Below are positions 1-9,237 of a stretch of DNA of 64,000 nucleotides, piece by piece. The position numbers and the translations under genes were made by a program. Under the pieces are notes generated by a model. That model was not told the origin of the DNA and made no database searches. It saw only the letters and a list, made by a program, of their open reading frames with translations. Within the stretch, counting starts at the first letter, position 1; the number at the start of each line of letters is the position of its first letter. This DNA comes from Pseudoxanthomonas suwonensis 11-1 (GTDB lineage: Bacteria > Pseudomonadota > Gammaproteobacteria > Xanthomonadales > Xanthomonadaceae), in assembly GCF_000185965.1 (NCBI RefSeq), contig NC_014924.1, positions 1,550,001-1,614,000 of the forward strand, given 5' to 3'.

Positions 1-629
1 GCATGCCGCTGCGCCCGGGCCAGGTCTACAACAGCAACCGCGAGCAGCTGATGGCCCAGCTGCGCGACGCGGGCCTGGAGCCGGTGGCCTGGCCGACCCT
101 GCCGGACGACCCGGTGCTGATCGCCGCGGTGCTGGACGACGCGGTGGAGAACTTCGACCTGGTGCTGACCTGCGGCGCGGTCTCGGCGGGGGAGAAGGAC
201 CACCTGCCGCGCTGGCTGCAGGCGCGTGGCCGCATCCGCTTCTGGAAGGTGCGCATGCGCCCGGGGATGCCGGTGCTGTTCGGCGAGGCCGGACGGGCGC
301 TGGTGCTGGGACTGCCGGGCAACCCGGTATCGGTGCTGGCGACCTTCCACGTCTTCGGACGGACGCTGCTGGACGCGCTCCAGGGCCGGGAGCCGCGCCC
401 ATGCTGGCGCGCGCGCCTGGCCGCGCCCTGGCACAAGCGCCACGACCGCCTGGAGTTCCTGCGTGGACGCCTGGACCAGGACGCCAACGCCACCCTGTGC
501 GTGCATCCGGAGCCGGCCGACGGCTCGCACCGGCTGCGCGCCGCCGCATCCAGCGACGTGCTGATCGTGCTGGAGGACGGCGCGAATGCCTACGTGGCCG
601 GCGACGTGGTCGAGGTGCTGCCGCTCTAG
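1..629 (+). CDS. moeA: Molybdopterin molybdotransferase MoeA, C-terminal part (5' end outside window)
   Basis: This is the last ~209 residues of MoeA, the cytoplasmic enzyme that inserts molybdate into adenylylated molybdopterin to complete the molybdenum cofactor. The frame is open to the first base, so the gene begins upstream. The visible part holds the MoeA/MogA fold: a 'TCGAVSAGEKDH' segment (family form TGGxSxG) followed by 'GLPGNPVS', the conserved loop that contacts the pterin. A small beta-barrel C-terminal domain follows and ends at 'VVEVLPL'. MoeB lies about 100 bp downstream on the same strand, which fits a molybdopterin gene group. Identification is confident; only the N-terminal domains cannot be judged. 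Confidence 0.93.
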   Translation, partial: MPLRPGQVYNSNREQLMAQLRDAGLEPVAWPTLPDDPVLIAAVLDDAVENFDLVLTCGAVSAGEKDHLPRWLQARGRIRFWKVRMRPGMPVLFGEAGRALVLGLPGNPVSVLATFHVFGRTLLDALQGREPRPCWRARLAAPWHKRHDRLEFLRGRLDQDANATLCVHPEPADGSHRLRAAASSDVLIVLEDGANAYVAGDVVEVLPL

Positions 630-702
630 GCCCGGAGGCGCGGCGACGCAGCGTTGCGCGAGGCCGGTGCAATCCCGCTTCCGCCCGCGGGGCGATGGCG
701 TC

Positions 703-708
703 GATAAT
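703..708 (+). promoter_or_regulatory. Putative -10 box before moeB
   Basis: The hexamer GATAAT ends 7 bases before the ATG at 716, so transcription from it would begin at or next to that codon. There is no convincing -35. Inferred from position and sequence only. Confidence 0.35.
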
Positions 709-727
709 CCGGCGCATGGAGAGCGTA

Positions 728-1852
728 ATGGTGACGCCGCGGCAGGCCCGCGAACGCCAGCGGCAGGGCGTGCTGCTGATCGACATCCGCGAGCCGCACG
801 AGCGCGTTTCCGGCCAGGCCGAGGGCGCGCTCGCGGTGCGCCGCGCCGAGCTGGAGGCCGAGCCTGCGCGCCACCTGCCGGACCCAGCGGCCGAGGTGCT
901 GCTGATCTGCCAGGTCGGCAAGCGTTCGCAGGCGGCCGCCGAGGCCTTGCGCGGTGCCGGTTTCGCCAGGGTGTACTCGGTCGATGGCGGCACCAGTGCC
1001 TGGTCCCGCGACGGCCTGCCGCTGGTGCGGCCGCAGCTGGAACCGGCCGAGGCCGACTTCCTCGAGCGCTATTCGCGGCACCTGCGCCTGCCCGAGGTCG
1101 GCATCGAGGGCCAGAAGCGCCTGGCTGGCGCGCACGTGCTGATGGTCGGCGCCGGTGGCCTCGGCTCGCCGGCGGCGTTCTACCTGGCCGCGGCCGGCTT
1201 GGGCCACCTGCGCCTGGTCGATGACGACATCGTCGACCGCAGCAACCTGCAGCGCCAGATCCTGCATACCGAATCCTCGATCGGCACGCCCAAGGTGGAG
1301 TCGGCTCGCGAGCGGCTGCAGGCACTCAATCCCTCGATCAGGGTCGAGCCGGTGCAGGCACGGGTCACCTCGGAGAACGTCGAGGCGCTGCTGGAAGGCA
1401 TCGACGTGGTGGTCGACGGGTCGGACAACTTCCCGCTGCGCTACCTGCTAAACGACGCCTGCGTGAAGCTGGGCAAGCCGCTGGTGTACGGCGCCGTGCA
1501 GCGGTTCGAAGGCCAGGTGTCGGTGTTCGACGCCGGCCGCCATCGTGGCCGGAAGCCCTGCTACCGCTGCCTGTTCCCGGAACCGCCACCGCCGGAGTTC
1601 GCACCCAGCTGCGCCGAGGCCGGGGTGCTGGGCGTGCTGCCGGGCATCGTCGGCCTGCTCCAGGCCAACGAGGCGATCAAGCTGCTGCTGGGGATCGGCG
1701 AACCGCTGGCCGGGCGCCTGCTGCAGTTCGACGCGCTGGCCATGCGCTTCCGCGAGCTGCGCCTGCCGGCGGATCCGGATTGCCCGGTCTGTGCCGCGGG
1801 CCGGCCGTTCCCGGGTTACATCGATTACGCGGCGTTCTGCGCCTCAAGCTGA
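728..1852 (+). CDS. moeB: Rhodanese-MoeB/ThiF-type adenylyltransferase
   Basis: E1-like enzyme that adenylates the C-terminal glycine of a small sulfur-carrier protein (MoaD or ThiS). An N-terminal rhodanese-like domain (residues ~1-95) carries a Cys in 'ICQVGKRS'. The MoeB/ThiF domain (~110-370) has the nucleotide loop 'GAGGLGSP', the acidic 'LVDDDIVDRSNLQRQ' stretch, and CxxC pairs 'CYRC' and 'CPVC' for structural zinc. Most bacterial MoeB proteins lack rhodanese or have it C-terminal, so N-terminal fusion suggests the protein both activates and handles sulfur. I chose ATG 728 because GGAG at 718-721 sits 6 bases before it. ATG 716 is in frame and close behind a -10-like box, so a leaderless start there is possible. 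Downstream of moeA, consistent with molybdopterin synthesis. Confidence 0.9.
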   Translation: MVTPRQARERQRQGVLLIDIREPHERVSGQAEGALAVRRAELEAEPARHLPDPAAEVLLICQVGKRSQAAAEALRGAGFARVYSVDGGTSAWSRDGLPLVRPQLEPAEADFLERYSRHLRLPEVGIEGQKRLAGAHVLMVGAGGLGSPAAFYLAAAGLGHLRLVDDDIVDRSNLQRQILHTESSIGTPKVESARERLQALNPSIRVEPVQARVTSENVEALLEGIDVVVDGSDNFPLRYLLNDACVKLGKPLVYGAVQRFEGQVSVFDAGRHRGRKPCYRCLFPEPPPPEFAPSCAEAGVLGVLPGIVGLLQANEAIKLLLGIGEPLAGRLLQFDALAMRFRELRLPADPDCPVCAAGRPFPGYIDYAAFCASS

Positions 1853-1886
1853 GCAGCGGGCCACGGCCCGCGGGGAGACGATACCG

Positions 1887-3734
1887 ATGGCGGTTGAAGC
1901 CGGAAGCGGGGAACTGGTCAAGGTGGTGGCCCTGCTGGGCGCCGCCGTGGTGATGGTGCCGCTGTTCCGGCGCCTGGGGCTGGGCTCGGTGCTCGGCTAC
2001 CTCAGCGCCGGACTGCTGGTCGGGCCGTTCGGCCTGGGCTGGTTCTCCGATCCGCAGGCGATCCTGCACGTGGCCGAGCTGGGCGTGGTGATGTTCCTGT
2101 TCGTGATCGGGCTGGAGATGCGCCCGGCCCACCTTTGGAGCCTGCGCCGGCAGATCTTCGGCCTGGGCACGCTGCAGATCGGCCTGTGCACCGTGGTCCT
2201 GGCCGCGGTGGCCTGGCTGTGCGGACTGCGCATGCCGGCCGCCTTCATCGGTGCGGCGGGCTTTGTCCTGACCTCGACCGCGGTGGTGATGCAGCTGCTG
2301 GGCGAGCGCGGCGACATCGCCCTGCCGCGCGGGCAGCGGATCGTCTCCATCCTGCTGTTCGAGGACCTGCTGATCGTGCCGCTGCTGGCGCTGGTGGCGT
2401 TCATGTCGCCGCTGCCGGCCGAGGCGGGCGAGGGCAGCCGCTGGATGGCGGTGCTGGTGGGTATCGGCGCGCTGGCCGGGCTGGTGGTGGCCGGCGTATG
2501 GCTGCTCAATCCGCTGTTCCGGCTGCTGGCACGGGTGCAGGCGCGCGAGGTGATGACCGCCGCGGCCCTGCTGGTGGTGCTGGGCGCGGCGGCGCTGATG
2601 GAGGTTGGCGGGCTGTCGGCGGCGATGGGCGCGTTCCTGGCCGGCGTGCTGCTGTCCGGCTCGACCTTCCGCCACCAGCTGGAAGCGGACATCGAGCCGT
2701 TCCGCGGCCTGCTGCTGGGCCTGTTCTTCCTCGGCGTGGGCATGGCCCTGGACCTGTCGGTGGTGGCCGCCAACTGGCCGCTGATCCTGTCCGGCCTGCT
2801 GGCGATGATGGCGGCCAAGGCCGCCTGCATCTACGTGGTCGCGCGGATCACCCGCACCGGTCATCGCGACGCCCTGGACCGCGCGGTCCTGATGGCCCAG
2901 GGCGGCGAATTCGCCTTCGTGCTGTTCTCGGCGGCGCAGGCGGCCGGGGTGATCGACGGCACGGCCAACGCCAACCTGACCGCGATCGTGGTCCTGTCGA
3001 TGGCCCTGACCCCGCTGGCGGTGCTGGCCGTGCGCGGCCTTGCCGGACGCGAGGCGGGACCATCGATGGATGGCATCGAGGAGGTGGATGGCCAGGCCGG
3101 CAGCGTGCTGATCGTCGGCTTCGGCCGCTTCGGCCAGGTCATGAGCCAGGCACTGCTGGCGCGCGACGTGGACGTGACCATCATCGACACCGACATCGAG
3201 ATGATCCGCAGCGCCGGCGAGTTCGGCTTCAAGGTCTACTACGGCGATGGCACCCGGGTGGACGTGATGCGCGCATCCGGCGCCGCCACCGCCCGGGTGA
3301 TCGCGGTCTGCGTGGACGACCGCCGTGCCGCCAGCCGCATCGCCCGGCTGTGCCGCGACGAGTTCCCGCAGGCCCGCGTGCTGGTGCGCGCCTTCGACCG
3401 CGAGCACGCGCTGGAGCTGGCGCAGCTGGACGTGCATTTCCAGGTCCGCGAGACCTTCGAGTCGGCGGTGCGCTTCGGCCAGGCCGCGCTGGAGGCGCTG
3501 GACATGGAGCCGGAGCTGGCCGCGCGGATCTCCGACGCGATGCGCCGGCTGGACGCCGAGCGTTTCGCCCTGGAGCTGGCCGCCAGCGACGTGAATGCCG
3601 GCAAGCCGCTGGTCATCGGCAATACCCCGCCGGCCACGCCGACGCCGTTCACCCCGCCCAGGCGGGCCTCGAAGCGCCTGGATGCAGGCGAGGGAGGGGA
3701 ATCCGGGGGCGCGGGCGCGCCGCCGGCCGCCTGA
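1887..3734 (+). CDS. Kef-type monovalent cation/proton antiporter (CPA2 family) with RCK domain
   Basis: Inner-membrane antiporter of 615 residues. Residues ~1-390 form about 12 hydrophobic segments of the Na+/H+ exchanger domain, with the family segments 'FVIGLEMRP' and '[12 protein letters not shown]'. Residues ~405-530 are a TrkA-N/RCK nucleotide-binding domain ('[11 protein letters not shown]', then an acidic 'IIDTD' strand end), which in KefB/KefC and YbaL proteins senses NAD(H) or glutathione adducts. The C-terminal ~60 residues are low-complexity Pro/Gly/Ala. This architecture is that of potassium efflux or pH-homeostasis systems; the cation cannot be told from sequence. No KefF/KefG ancillary gene is adjacent. 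ATG 1887 begins just before the first membrane segment and 34 bases after the moeB stop, so co-transcription is likely. Confidence 0.88.
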   Translation: MAVEAGSGELVKVVALLGAAVVMVPLFRRLGLGSVLGYLSAGLLVGPFGLGWFSDPQAILHVAELGVVMFLFVIGLEMRPAHLWSLRRQIFGLGTLQIGLCTVVLAAVAWLCGLRMPAAFIGAAGFVLTSTAVVMQLLGERGDIALPRGQRIVSILLFEDLLIVPLLALVAFMSPLPAEAGEGSRWMAVLVGIGALAGLVVAGVWLLNPLFRLLARVQAREVMTAAALLVVLGAAALMEVGGLSAAMGAFLAGVLLSGSTFRHQLEADIEPFRGLLLGLFFLGVGMALDLSVVAANWPLILSGLLAMMAAKAACIYVVARITRTGHRDALDRAVLMAQGGEFAFVLFSAAQAAGVIDGTANANLTAIVVLSMALTPLAVLAVRGLAGREAGPSMDGIEEVDGQAGSVLIVGFGRFGQVMSQALLARDVDVTIIDTDIEMIRSAGEFGFKVYYGDGTRVDVMRASGAATARVIAVCVDDRRAASRIARLCRDEFPQARVLVRAFDREHALELAQLDVHFQVRETFESAVRFGQAALEALDMEPELAARISDAMRRLDAERFALELAASDVNAGKPLVIGNTPPATPTPFTPPRRASKRLDAGEGGESGGAGAPPAA

Positions 3735-3750
3735 GCATGGCGGCCCCGGC

Positions 3751-4047
3751 TCAGCCGTGGCGCTTGCGCGCGGCCTCGAACGCGGCCAGCTGTTCCGGCG
3801 TGGCCTCGCGCTGGTGGTGGGCCTTCCACTCGGCGAAGGGCATGCCGTAGATGGCCTCGCGGGCTTGTTCCTTGTCCATTTCCAGGCCAGCCTCGAGCGC
3901 GGCCTCGCGGTACCAGTCGGCCAGGCAGTTGCGGCAGAAGCCGGCCAGGATCATCAGGTCGATGTTCTGGACATCGCTGCGTTCCTGGTTGAGATGCCGC
4001 AGCAGCCGGCGGAACGCCGCCGCCTCCAGTTCCACCTTGTCGACCAT
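3751..4047 (-). CDS. DUF1244 family protein
   Basis: A 98-residue soluble protein of the DUF1244 family, widespread in proteobacteria and without an assigned biochemical role. Family hallmarks are the '[14 protein letters not shown]' segment with two closely spaced Cys and '[12 protein letters not shown]'. The start ATG is preceded by AGGAG almost directly adjacent (spacing 1), which is tight; no alternative start nearby is better. It converges on the antiporter gene with a 16-base gap and diverges from folD with 69 bases between starts, so both promoters must lie in that short space. Confidence 0.9.
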   Translation of the reverse strand: MVDKVELEAAAFRRLLRHLNQERSDVQNIDLMILAGFCRNCLADWYREAALEAGLEMDKEQAREAIYGMPFAEWKAHHQREATPEQLAAFEAARKRHG

Positions 4048-4116
4048 GCTCCTACCTCGCGCGTCCGGAATCGGGGACAATGTGCCGGTCCGCCGTCCCG
4101 CCCCGCAAGCATCCCG

Positions 4117-4980
4117 ATGACCGCACGCATCCTCGATGGCCGCCGCGTTTCCGAAGACCTGCTCGACGAACTGAAGACGCGGGTCGATGCGCGCGTGGCC
4201 CGCGGCCTGCCGCGGCCGGGTCTGGCCGTGGTCCTGGTCGGCGACGACCCGGCCTCGTCCGTATACGTGCGCAACAAGCGCCGGGCCGCGGAGAAGGTCG
4301 GGATCGAGGCGTTCGACTACGACATGCCGGCCGGCACCAGCGAGGCCGAGCTGCTGGCCCTGGTGGACCAGCTCAACGCCGATCCCAAGATCCACGGCAT
4401 CCTGGTGCAGCTGCCGCTGCCGGGCATCCCCGACGCCAGCCGCCTGATCGAGCGGATCGACCCGCGCAAGGACGTGGACGGCTTCCATCCCTCCAACGTT
4501 GGCCACCTCGCCCTGCGCCAGTTCGGCCTGCGCCCGTGCACGCCGCGCGGGATCATGACCCTGCTGGCCCATACCGACCGCCCGGTGCGCGGCCGCAACG
4601 CCACCGTGGTCGGCGTGAGCAACCACGTCGGCCGGCCGATGGGCCTGGAGCTGCTGATCGCCGGCTGCACCGTGACCAGCTGCCACAAGTTCACCCCGGC
4701 CGAGGTGCTGGAGCAGTCGGTGCGCAATGCCGACATCCTGGTGGTGGCCGTGGGCCGCCCGGGCATCGTCCCCGGCGAGTGGGTCAAGCCCGGCGCGGTG
4801 GTGATCGACGTTGGCATCAACCGGCTCGAGGACGGCCGCCTGGTCGGCGACGTCGGCTACGAGGCCGCGGCCGGGCGCGCCAGCTGGATCACCCCGGTGC
4901 CTGGCGGCGTGGGCCCGATGACCGTGGCCACCCTGATGCAGAACACCCTGGAAGCGGCCGAGGCGGCCACCGCCGCCTGA
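4117..4980 (+). CDS. folD: Bifunctional methylenetetrahydrofolate dehydrogenase/cyclohydrolase FolD
   Basis: Cytoplasmic enzyme that interconverts 5,10-methylene-, 5,10-methenyl- and 10-formyl-tetrahydrofolate with NADP, feeding purine and formyl-Met synthesis. The 287 residues match the usual length. Signatures seen are '[14 protein letters not shown]' (catalytic Lys region), 'QLPLPG', the Rossmann segment '[13 protein letters not shown]' and C-terminal '[10 protein letters not shown]'. The ATG is preceded by a GACAAT hexamer about 35 bases upstream that could be a -10. The gene ends in a 7-base degenerate tandem repeat whose first unit includes the stop codon. Confidence 0.97.
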   Translation: MTARILDGRRVSEDLLDELKTRVDARVARGLPRPGLAVVLVGDDPASSVYVRNKRRAAEKVGIEAFDYDMPAGTSEAELLALVDQLNADPKIHGILVQLPLPGIPDASRLIERIDPRKDVDGFHPSNVGHLALRQFGLRPCTPRGIMTLLAHTDRPVRGRNATVVGVSNHVGRPMGLELLIAGCTVTSCHKFTPAEVLEQSVRNADILVVAVGRPGIVPGEWVKPGAVVIDVGINRLEDGRLVGDVGYEAAAGRASWITPVPGGVGPMTVATLMQNTLEAAEAATAA

Positions 4981-5005
4981 TCGCTGGTCACTGACCGCTG
5001 ATCGC
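4978..5005 (+). repeat. Degenerate heptamer tandem repeat at folD stop codon
   Basis: Four 7-base units TGATCGC, TGGTCAC, TGACCGC, TGATCGC run in register, and the first includes the TGA stop of folD. A fifth, weaker unit TTGCCGG may follow. Similar 7-base arrays sit at two other genes in this window (31181-31257 and 44846-44880). Confidence 0.7.
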
Positions 5006-5116
5006 TTGCCGGGCAGCGCCCCGGCAGCCTTGCCAACCACCGCTCGCGACGGCTTCACGACGCCGTCGCCACACTGCCACGCTGGACTGCGGGTGGAGGA
5101 GCGGCTTATCGGCGCC

Positions 5117-5830
5117 ATGGACAGACGCTGCTGGCGGACGGCCGCGCTCGCGATGCCGTGCCTGCTCGCCGGTTGCGCCGGGCCGCAGTCGGCGCTGGAC
5201 CCGGCCGGTCCTTCGGCCTCGGCGATTGCCGGGATCTGGTGGGCGATGTTCTGGGGCGCCCTGGTGGTCTGGGTGCTGGTGACCGTGCTCCTGCTGCTCG
5301 GCCTGCGCCGTCGCCGCAACCTGTCCGAGGCCGGCGGCCGGCGCATGATCGTCGCCGGCGGACTGGTGCTCCCGACCGTGGTCCTGCTGGCGCTGCTGGT
5401 GCATGGCACCCTGGCCAGCGACCGGGTCACCGGCCGCAGCGTCGATGCCCGGCACGTCGTCGCCGTCACCGGCCGGCAGTGGCACTGGGACTTCGTCCAC
5501 CTGGGCGATGACGGCCAGCCGCTGGCCGCATCCACCGACCTTCTGGTCATGCCGCTGGGGCGGATGGTCGAGTTCCGGATCCAGAGCGCCGACGTGATCC
5601 ACAGCTTCTGGATCCCGCGCCTGGGCGGGAAGATCGATGCCATCCCCGGGCGCACCAACGTGCTGCGCCTGCAGGCCGACCAGGCCGGGCCGATCCGCGG
5701 CCAGTGTGCCGAGTTCTGCGGACTCGAACACGCGTTCATGGGCTTCGAGGTGCAGGTGCTGGCGCCAGCCGAGTACGAGGCCTGGCTGCGCGACAACGCG
5801 GTGGCGCTGGCCGGGGAGGGCAGGCCATGA
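5117..5830 (+). CDS. coxB: Cytochrome c oxidase subunit II (CuA subunit, lipoprotein)
   Basis: Subunit II of a heme-copper oxidase; it takes electrons from cytochrome c through the binuclear CuA centre in the periplasm. The 237-residue product begins with a lipoprotein signal (lipobox 'LLAGC', Cys ~18), then two membrane segments (~35-60 and ~75-95), then a cupredoxin domain with the aromatic 'GRQWHWDF' patch and CuA ligands in 'QCAEFCGLEHAFMGF' (Cys, Cys, His, Met). There is no C-terminal CxxCH, so it is aa3-type rather than caa3-type. GGAGGAG lies rather far (~16 bases) upstream of ATG 5117; no better start is visible. Its last bases overlap the next start as ATGA, indicating translational coupling. 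Confidence 0.93.
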   Translation: MDRRCWRTAALAMPCLLAGCAGPQSALDPAGPSASAIAGIWWAMFWGALVVWVLVTVLLLLGLRRRRNLSEAGGRRMIVAGGLVLPTVVLLALLVHGTLASDRVTGRSVDARHVVAVTGRQWHWDFVHLGDDGQPLAASTDLLVMPLGRMVEFRIQSADVIHSFWIPRLGGKIDAIPGRTNVLRLQADQAGPIRGQCAEFCGLEHAFMGFEVQVLAPAEYEAWLRDNAVALAGEGRP

Positions 5831-8352
5831 GCGAGGCCCGCATGGACACCCTGCCCCCGGAGGAGAACCGCCGCCGCCTGGAAGCGCTGGCGCGGATCTG
5901 GGACAACGCGCCGGGCTGGCGCGGCCAGCTGACCGCGGTCAACCACGGCACGGTCGGGCTGCGCTTCATCGCCACCGGCTTCGCCTTCCTGCTGGCCGGC
6001 GGCGCGCTGTCGATGTTCATCCGCCTGCAGCTGGCCTGGCCGGGCAACCAGGTGCTGGATCCGGAGCGCTACGCCCAGTTCGTGACCCTGCACGGGACCA
6101 CGATGATGTTCCTGTTCGCGGTGCCGATCATGGAAGGCTTCGCGATGTACCTGCTGCCGAAGATGCTGGGCGCGCGCGACCTGCCGTTCCCGCGGCTGGG
6201 TGCGTTCGGCTACTGGTGCTACCTGTTCGGCGGGCTGTTCCTGTACTCCGGGCTCCTGTTCGGGGAGGCGCCGGACGGCGGCTGGTTCATGTACGTGCCG
6301 CTGACCGATGCCACCTATTCACCCGGCCGCGGGGTGGACTTCTGGCTGATCGGCGTGACCTTCGCCGAGATCGCGGCGGTGACCGCGGCGGTGGAGCTGA
6401 TCGTGATGATCCTGCTTTGCCGCGCGCCGGGCATGGACATCCGGCGCATGCCGCTGTTCGCCTGGGCGATGCTGGTCACCGCGTTCATGATCGCCTTCGG
6501 CTTCCCGCCGCTGATCCTCGGCAGCATCCTGCTGGAGATCCAGCGCGCCTTCGGCTTCGTGTTCTTCGACGTGGCCCGCGGCGGCGACCCTCTGCTGTGG
6601 CAGCACCTGTTCTGGCTGTTCGGGCACCCCGAGGTCTACATCATCTTCCTGCCCGCGGCCGGGGTGGTGTCGATGGTGGTGGCGACCTTCGCCCGCCGGC
6701 CGATCGTCGGTTACCTGTGGATCGTGCTGGCCCTGGTGACCACCGGCTTCCTCAGCTTCGGCCTGTGGGTGCACCACATGTTTGCGGTCGGCATCCCGCT
6801 GCTGGCGCTGGCCTTCTTCAGCGCCGCAAGCATGGCGGTGGCCATCCCCACCGGCATCCAGGTGTTCGCCTGGCTGGCCACGCTGTGGGCGGGGCGACCG
6901 TGGCTGCGGGTGCCGATGCTCTACCTGGTGGGGTTCTTCATCACCTTCGTCGGTGGTGGCCTGACCGGGGTGATGGTGGCGCTGGTACCGTTCGACTGGC
7001 AGGTGCACGACACCCACTTCGTGGTCGCGCACCTGCACTACGTGCTGATCGGCGGATTGATGTTCCCGATGTTCGCCGGCCTGTACTACTGGCTGCCGCT
7101 GGCCAGCGGGCGCATGCCTTCGGAGAGCCTCAGCCGCACTGCGTTCTGGATGGTGTTCACCGGCTTCCACCTGACCTTCCTGCCGATGCACCTGACCGGA
7201 CTGCTGGGCATGACCCGCCGCGCCTACAGCTACCCGGAGCAGCTGGGCGTGCACTGGCTCAACCTGCTGTCCACGGCCGCCGGCTTCGTGCTGGCCGCCG
7301 GCACGATCGCGATCCTGGTCGACGCCGCGCTGTGTTTCCGCCATGGCCGCCCCGGACGGCGCAATCCATGGCGCGCGGGCACCCTGGAATGGGCGCTGTC
7401 GCATCCGGTGCCGGCCTACAACTTCGCGTCGCTGCCGGTGGTCGCCGACCGCTACCCGTTGTGGCGGGACCGTGGACTGGCCGCACGCACCATGGAGGCC
7501 GACGGGCTGCTGGGCGATCCGTCGTCCGGGCGCCGCGAGTCACTGGGCACCTCGATCCTCGGTGGCGTGCCCGAGCAGGTGATCCGCCTCTCCGGCTCCA
7601 GCTGGCAGCCGCTGCTGTGCGCGCTGACGATCGCCGTGCTGCTGGCCTGCTTCATCGCCGGGTTCTACCTGGGCTCGGCGCTGATGCTGGTGGTCCTGCT
7701 CGGCCAGTTCTGCACGTGGGCCTGGACCACCGGCGACCGCCATGCCCCGGCCACGGTCCAGGCCGGGCCGCGGCTGGAGCTGCCTGTCCAGTACGCCTGC
7801 CGCAACGCGCCGGGCTGGTGGGCGCTGGTGGTGTCGCTGCTGATCGATGGTTCGCTGTTCGCCTCGCTGGTGTTCGCCTACTTCTACCTTTGGCTGGGCA
7901 CCGATGCCTGGCCGCCGGCGCCGATGCACGCGGGCGCCGGCGCCGGGGCCTGGGCCGCGCTGGCGCTGCTGGGCGTGTGCTGGATCGCCTCGGCCACCTC
8001 CGCACGACTGATGCGCCGCGGTGGCGGGCGCGCGCTGGCCTTGCCGCTGGGCGTGGCCGCGCTGGCCGGCGCCGGGTTCCTGTGGATGCAGTGGCGGGCG
8101 GTCGCCTCGGGAACCGGCGCGCCGGGCGAGCACGCCTATGCCTCGGTGGTCTGGACCCTGGCCGGCTTCCACGCGGTGCATGTCGCGGTGGCGATGGTGG
8201 TCGGCCTGTTCGTCGCCGCGCGCGGCCAGCGCGGCTACGTCGGCGTCGAACGCCCGCTGGAGCAGCGCATCGCCGCGGCATTGTGGGCCTACGTGGCCGC
8301 CCAGGGCGTCATGGCCTGGGGCGTGATCCACCTGTTCCCGGAGTGGGCGTGA
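5827..8352 (+). CDS. ctaD: Fused cytochrome c oxidase subunit I-III
   Basis: An 841-residue fusion. Residues ~25-560 are subunit I with the expected heme a, heme a3 and CuB ligands: 'TLHGTTMMF', 'HPEVYIIF' (cross-linked His-Tyr pair), 'WVHHMF' and 'HDTHFVVAHLHYV'. After a soluble connector (~570-610), residues ~620-841 form a subunit III-like domain with several membrane helices and 'AGFHAVHVAVAM'. The protein reduces O2 to water and pumps protons in the inner membrane. Start overlaps coxB by ATGA and the stop overlaps the next start (TGATG), so the set is one operon. Such I-III fusions mark alternative aa3 oxidases rather than the main housekeeping enzyme; no ctaB or SURF1 gene is in this cluster. 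Confidence 0.93.
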   Translation: MSEARMDTLPPEENRRRLEALARIWDNAPGWRGQLTAVNHGTVGLRFIATGFAFLLAGGALSMFIRLQLAWPGNQVLDPERYAQFVTLHGTTMMFLFAVPIMEGFAMYLLPKMLGARDLPFPRLGAFGYWCYLFGGLFLYSGLLFGEAPDGGWFMYVPLTDATYSPGRGVDFWLIGVTFAEIAAVTAAVELIVMILLCRAPGMDIRRMPLFAWAMLVTAFMIAFGFPPLILGSILLEIQRAFGFVFFDVARGGDPLLWQHLFWLFGHPEVYIIFLPAAGVVSMVVATFARRPIVGYLWIVLALVTTGFLSFGLWVHHMFAVGIPLLALAFFSAASMAVAIPTGIQVFAWLATLWAGRPWLRVPMLYLVGFFITFVGGGLTGVMVALVPFDWQVHDTHFVVAHLHYVLIGGLMFPMFAGLYYWLPLASGRMPSESLSRTAFWMVFTGFHLTFLPMHLTGLLGMTRRAYSYPEQLGVHWLNLLSTAAGFVLAAGTIAILVDAALCFRHGRPGRRNPWRAGTLEWALSHPVPAYNFASLPVVADRYPLWRDRGLAARTMEADGLLGDPSSGRRESLGTSILGGVPEQVIRLSGSSWQPLLCALTIAVLLACFIAGFYLGSALMLVVLLGQFCTWAWTTGDRHAPATVQAGPRLELPVQYACRNAPGWWALVVSLLIDGSLFASLVFAYFYLWLGTDAWPPAPMHAGAGAGAWAALALLGVCWIASATSARLMRRGGGRALALPLGVAALAGAGFLWMQWRAVASGTGAPGEHAYASVVWTLAGFHAVHVAVAMVVGLFVAARGQRGYVGVERPLEQRIAAALWAYVAAQGVMAWGVIHLFPEWA

Positions 8353-8699
8353 TGGCCGGGTTCGCGAGGCCATCGACCCTGGTCGGCATCGCCGCGCCGA
8401 TGGCGGTATGGGCGCTGCACTTCGTCGTGCTCTACAGCCTGCAGGGCCTGACCTGCGGCGAGGGCTGGAACCCGCGTTCGTCGTTCTGGGCGATGGTCGC
8501 GCTGACCATTCCGGCGCTGGCGGTGATCGCCTGGCTGGGGCTGCGCGCGCTGCGCACCGCCAGGGCCGCCGCTTCCGGCGAGCCGGCCGCGCGGCGTGCG
8601 CGCTTCGCTGCCCAGGCCACCGGGTTGTGTGCGGTGCTGGCGGCGGTGGCGGTGCTGTTCACCGTGGTGCCGGTGCTGCTGCTGCCGGTCTGCAGCTGA
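8352..8699 (+). CDS. Small membrane protein of the oxidase operon
   Basis: A 115-residue protein with three predicted membrane segments (~10-30, ~42-65, ~88-112) and a Cys at each of 'GLTCGEGW' and the C-terminal 'LPVCS'. I do not recognise a named family. Its start overlaps the ctaD stop by one base and the next gene starts 8 bases after it, so it is translated with the oxidase subunits. A role as a small accessory or assembly subunit is inferred from context only. Confidence 0.8.
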   Translation: MAGFARPSTLVGIAAPMAVWALHFVVLYSLQGLTCGEGWNPRSSFWAMVALTIPALAVIAWLGLRALRTARAAASGEPAARRARFAAQATGLCAVLAAVAVLFTVVPVLLLPVCS

Positions 8700-8706
8700 G
8701 GTCGCC

Positions 8707-9237
8707 ATGCGCAGGAGCCTGAAACAACCCGTCCCCGACAACCGCAGCCACACCGTGGCCAGCCGGGTGGCGATCAAGCAGCACCCGCTGCATCCGATCC
8801 TGGTGGTGTACCCGGTGGCGGCGCTGACCCTGCTGCCGCTGGCGGACCTGCTCTACCTGTGGCTGGACGATCCGTTCTGGGCCCAGGCGGCGTGGTGGCT
8901 GAGCGTGCTGGGCCTGGCAGGCGGGGTGTTCGCCGCGCTGTTCGGGATCGCCGACATGTTCCTGATCCGGGTGGTGCGCCGGCATGTCTCGGCCTGGATC
9001 CACTTCATGGCCGGGGTGATGCTGCTGGCCCTGGCCGCCGCCGGCGTCAGCCTGCGCCTGCCGGACCCGGCCGCGGCGATCTGGCCCTGGGGCCTGTTCC
9101 TGTCCGGGATCGGCTTCGTGATGGTGGTGATCGTGGGCTGGCTGGGCGGCGCGCTGACCTTTCGCCACGGCATCGGCGTCTACGGCTACAAGGCGGCCGA
9201 AGAGGAGGGCGGCGACGACGCGCCGCCGGCGGCATGA
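8707..9237 (+). CDS. DUF2231 family membrane protein
   Basis: A 176-residue inner-membrane protein with four hydrophobic segments, beginning with the family-typical 'HPLHPILVVYPVA' stretch. DUF2231 proteins often accompany respiratory or copper genes; their function is not established. It is the last gene of the oxidase operon on this strand. Its final ~52 bases overlap the 3' end of the convergent HemJ/CopD-like gene. Confidence 0.85.
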   Translation: MRRSLKQPVPDNRSHTVASRVAIKQHPLHPILVVYPVAALTLLPLADLLYLWLDDPFWAQAAWWLSVLGLAGGVFAALFGIADMFLIRVVRRHVSAWIHFMAGVMLLALAAAGVSLRLPDPAAAIWPWGLFLSGIGFVMVVIVGWLGGALTFRHGIGVYGYKAAEEEGGDDAPPAA

